The translations under genes were made by a program, and so were the position numbers. DNA of 64,000 bases from Clytia hemisphaerica (taxonomy: Eukaryota; Cnidaria; Hydrozoa; Leptothecata; Clytiidae), in the NCBI GenBank assembly GCA_902728285.1, contig CACVBU010000185.1, positions 681,816-745,815 on the forward strand, written 5' to 3'. Each line of letters starts with the position of its first letter. Positions within the stretch are counted from its first letter, which is position 1. Under the pieces are notes generated by a model. It did no database searches. It had not been told where the DNA came from and saw nothing but the letters and a program-made list of their open reading frames with translations. Shown piece after piece: positions 36,701-39,700 of the stretch.

Positions 36701-39700
36701 TTACTACAACTTGGATCCAATGCTCTTTTCCCGTCAAAGGGCAACCCTCGTACAATATTTTCTACGATTCAAATCTCCCTCTAATTCCCCAAAAACTGGA
36801 CCTCAATGTTCTGTTTTATTATATTCGCCTGTGTGGAAAGCATTAATCGAATCTTACTACAACTTGGATCCAATTCTCTGTTCCCGTCAAACGGAAACAC
36901 TTGTACAATATTTTCTACGATTCAAATCTCCCTGCAATTCCCCAAAAACTGGACCTCAATGTTCTGTTTTATTATATTCGCCTGTGTGAAAAGCATTATT
37001 CGAATCTTACTACAACTTGGATCCAATTCTCTGTTCCCATCAAACGGAAACACTTGTACAATATTTTCTACGATTCAAATCTCCCTGTAATTCCCCAAAA
37101 ACTGGACCTCAATGTTCTGTGTTATTACTTTAGGCGTACAAACTTTCGCGAACAGAAATTTTCGCGATTTTCGTGAAAATAAATGTGTTTAAAAATTCTA
37201 GGAAGGGCCATTCGCGAAAGTTTATGCTCGCGAAAAGTTCTTAACAAAATAGAAAATCTGTAAAACTTCAAACTTTGAATATAATGTAACTTTTATGGCA
37301 CTTTTTACTAATATGTCAAAGGACAAATGTTTCAAGCGAATCCAAGAAGCATCTGTCCCTCTAAGCCATTTTTTCATGTAAAAATTCTCAATTTGACGTC
37401 TTGATTCGCGAAAGTTTATGCTCCTGAAAAATATTTTTCTGTTGAATTCGCGAAAGTAAAAGTCGTGAATTTTGCAATTCTTCTTCTCGCGAAATTGTAT
37501 GCTCGCCAAAGTTTGTAGCTGGAGTGGAATATTGAGGGAATCGACTCTTAGTATGAAAGTACTTGAGATAGGCGAGCGTATAAACACTCTTGGAAATTCC
37601 TTTTTTTGGTTAAATGTACTTTAAATTACCCAAAATTATCAAATAATATTTGTTCTAGCCAAAAAAGGGGTGCTAAGATCGGACACAGGACTAAGGAAAA
37701 AGGACTGAGGACATAGGACTAAGGACACAGGGATAAGGACACAGGACTAAGGACACAGGACTAAGGACACAGGACTAAGGACACAGGACTAAGGACACAG
37801 GACTAAGGACACAGGACAAGGACTAAGGACACAGGACTAAGGACAGGACTAAGGACACGGACTAAGGACAAGGCTAAGGACACAGGACTAAGGACACAGG
37901 ACTAAGGACACAGGACTAAGGACACAGGACTAAGGACACAGGACTAAGGACACAGGACTAAGGACACAGGACTAAGGACACAGGACACAAGGACACAGGA
38001 CTAAGGACACAGGACTACACAGGACACAGGACTAAGGACACAGGACTAAGGACACAGGACTAAGGACACAGGACTAAGGACACAGGACTAAGGACACAGG
38101 ACTAAGGACACAGGACTAAGGACACAGGACTAAGGACACAGGACTAAGGACACAGGACTAAGGACACAGGACTAAGGACACAGGGACTAAGGACACAGGA
38201 CTAAGGACACAGGACTAAGGACACAGGGGACTACGGACACAGGACTAAGGACACAGGACTAAGGACACAGGACTAAGGACACAGGACTAAGGACACAGGA
38301 CTAAGGACACAGGACTAAGGACACAGGACTAAGGACACAGGACTAAGGACACAGGACTAAGGACACAGGACTAAGGACACAGGACTAAGGACACAGGACT
38401 AAGGACACAGGACTAAGGACACAGGACTAAGGACACAGGACTAAGGACACAGGACTAAGGACACAGGACTAAGGACACAGGACTAAGACACAGGATAAGG
38501 ACAGGGGACTAAGGACACAGGACTACAGGACAGGGAGCAGGACTAGGACACAGGACTAAGGACAGGACTAAGGACACAGGACTAAGGACACAGGACTAAG
38601 GACACAGGACTAAGGACACAGGACTAAGGACACAGGACTAAGGACACAGGACTAAGGACACAGGACTAAGGACACAGGACTAAGGACACACTAAGGACTA
38701 AGGACAAAGGACACAGGACTAAGGACACAGGACTAAGGACATATGACTAAGGACACAGGACTAAGGACATAGGACTAAGGACACAGGCCGTTGCCAGCAC
38801 ATCAGTAATCAAGTGCAACATATGTAGACAGAAAAATGAGAGAGATTTCAACTTACCATTGAATACAATATTTCCAACAGAGCCTGCTACAAATGTTTGG
38901 TTTTCGGTGAATTCAAAGTTCTTGATTCCATCTCCAAGTGCATTTACTGTATAATTACTCGTTTCACATTGTGACAATGATGGTTGACATGTCTCATTTG
39001 CCGGTGTACTGATGCTGGAGAAGTATTTAGAAGTTGGAACGGTTTGCGAACAGAATAGCAGGTCGAATACCTGGTTGGTGAAAGATATATTGATGATTAT
39101 TAAGGCATGTTATTAAACTTTAAGTTACTAGTTGCAATATATAATCACGAACAAAAATCATTGAGAAAACATGAGGAGTTTTATTAACAATATGGTAAAA
39201 CCCTTCCTGATTGGAATTCATTAACCCTTCTTTACTCTCAGGTGCCTAATAAACTTCTAATTACCGGGAGAATGGAGCGATTAGTAAAAAGGCACCACTG
39301 AGAGTACTTAGCCAACAGCAAGGTTTAAGGCGCAAACCACGTATAACTGAGTGTTGATTTCTATGTAGGGCCAGTAAAAGGAGCACTGATAAAATAAATA
39401 CATATCCTCCATAAATTATGAACCAATCTGAAGATCCTCCACTCGTTTGCCCGGTGTAAAGCAAATTATTATACATCCCTGTGTCAAGCAGACCCGGTGG
39501 GACCCCCGCCTACTGGAAAATTTGGCCAGAACTTCGTTCCCGTTGGGGAAAACACCCTCCAATTTCAGTCCCATTTGGAAATTGACCTTTGTTTCATCCG
39601 CATTTTAAATTGATTGCACCTCTATTCTCGTTGGGATTTAGATAGAAATTTCCATCACCGCTTTGGAAAAAATTTTTACTGGAGCTTTGAGACAGGGGTG

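Noticed and set aside
36633-37176. Plus-strand coding gene with repeated peptides
   Set aside because: The frames follow the 152-bp tandem repeat and a MITE, with no splice or codon support.
37681-38788. Telomeric or centromeric satellite
   Set aside because: The 14-bp unit is confined to one intron and does not resemble telomere repeats.
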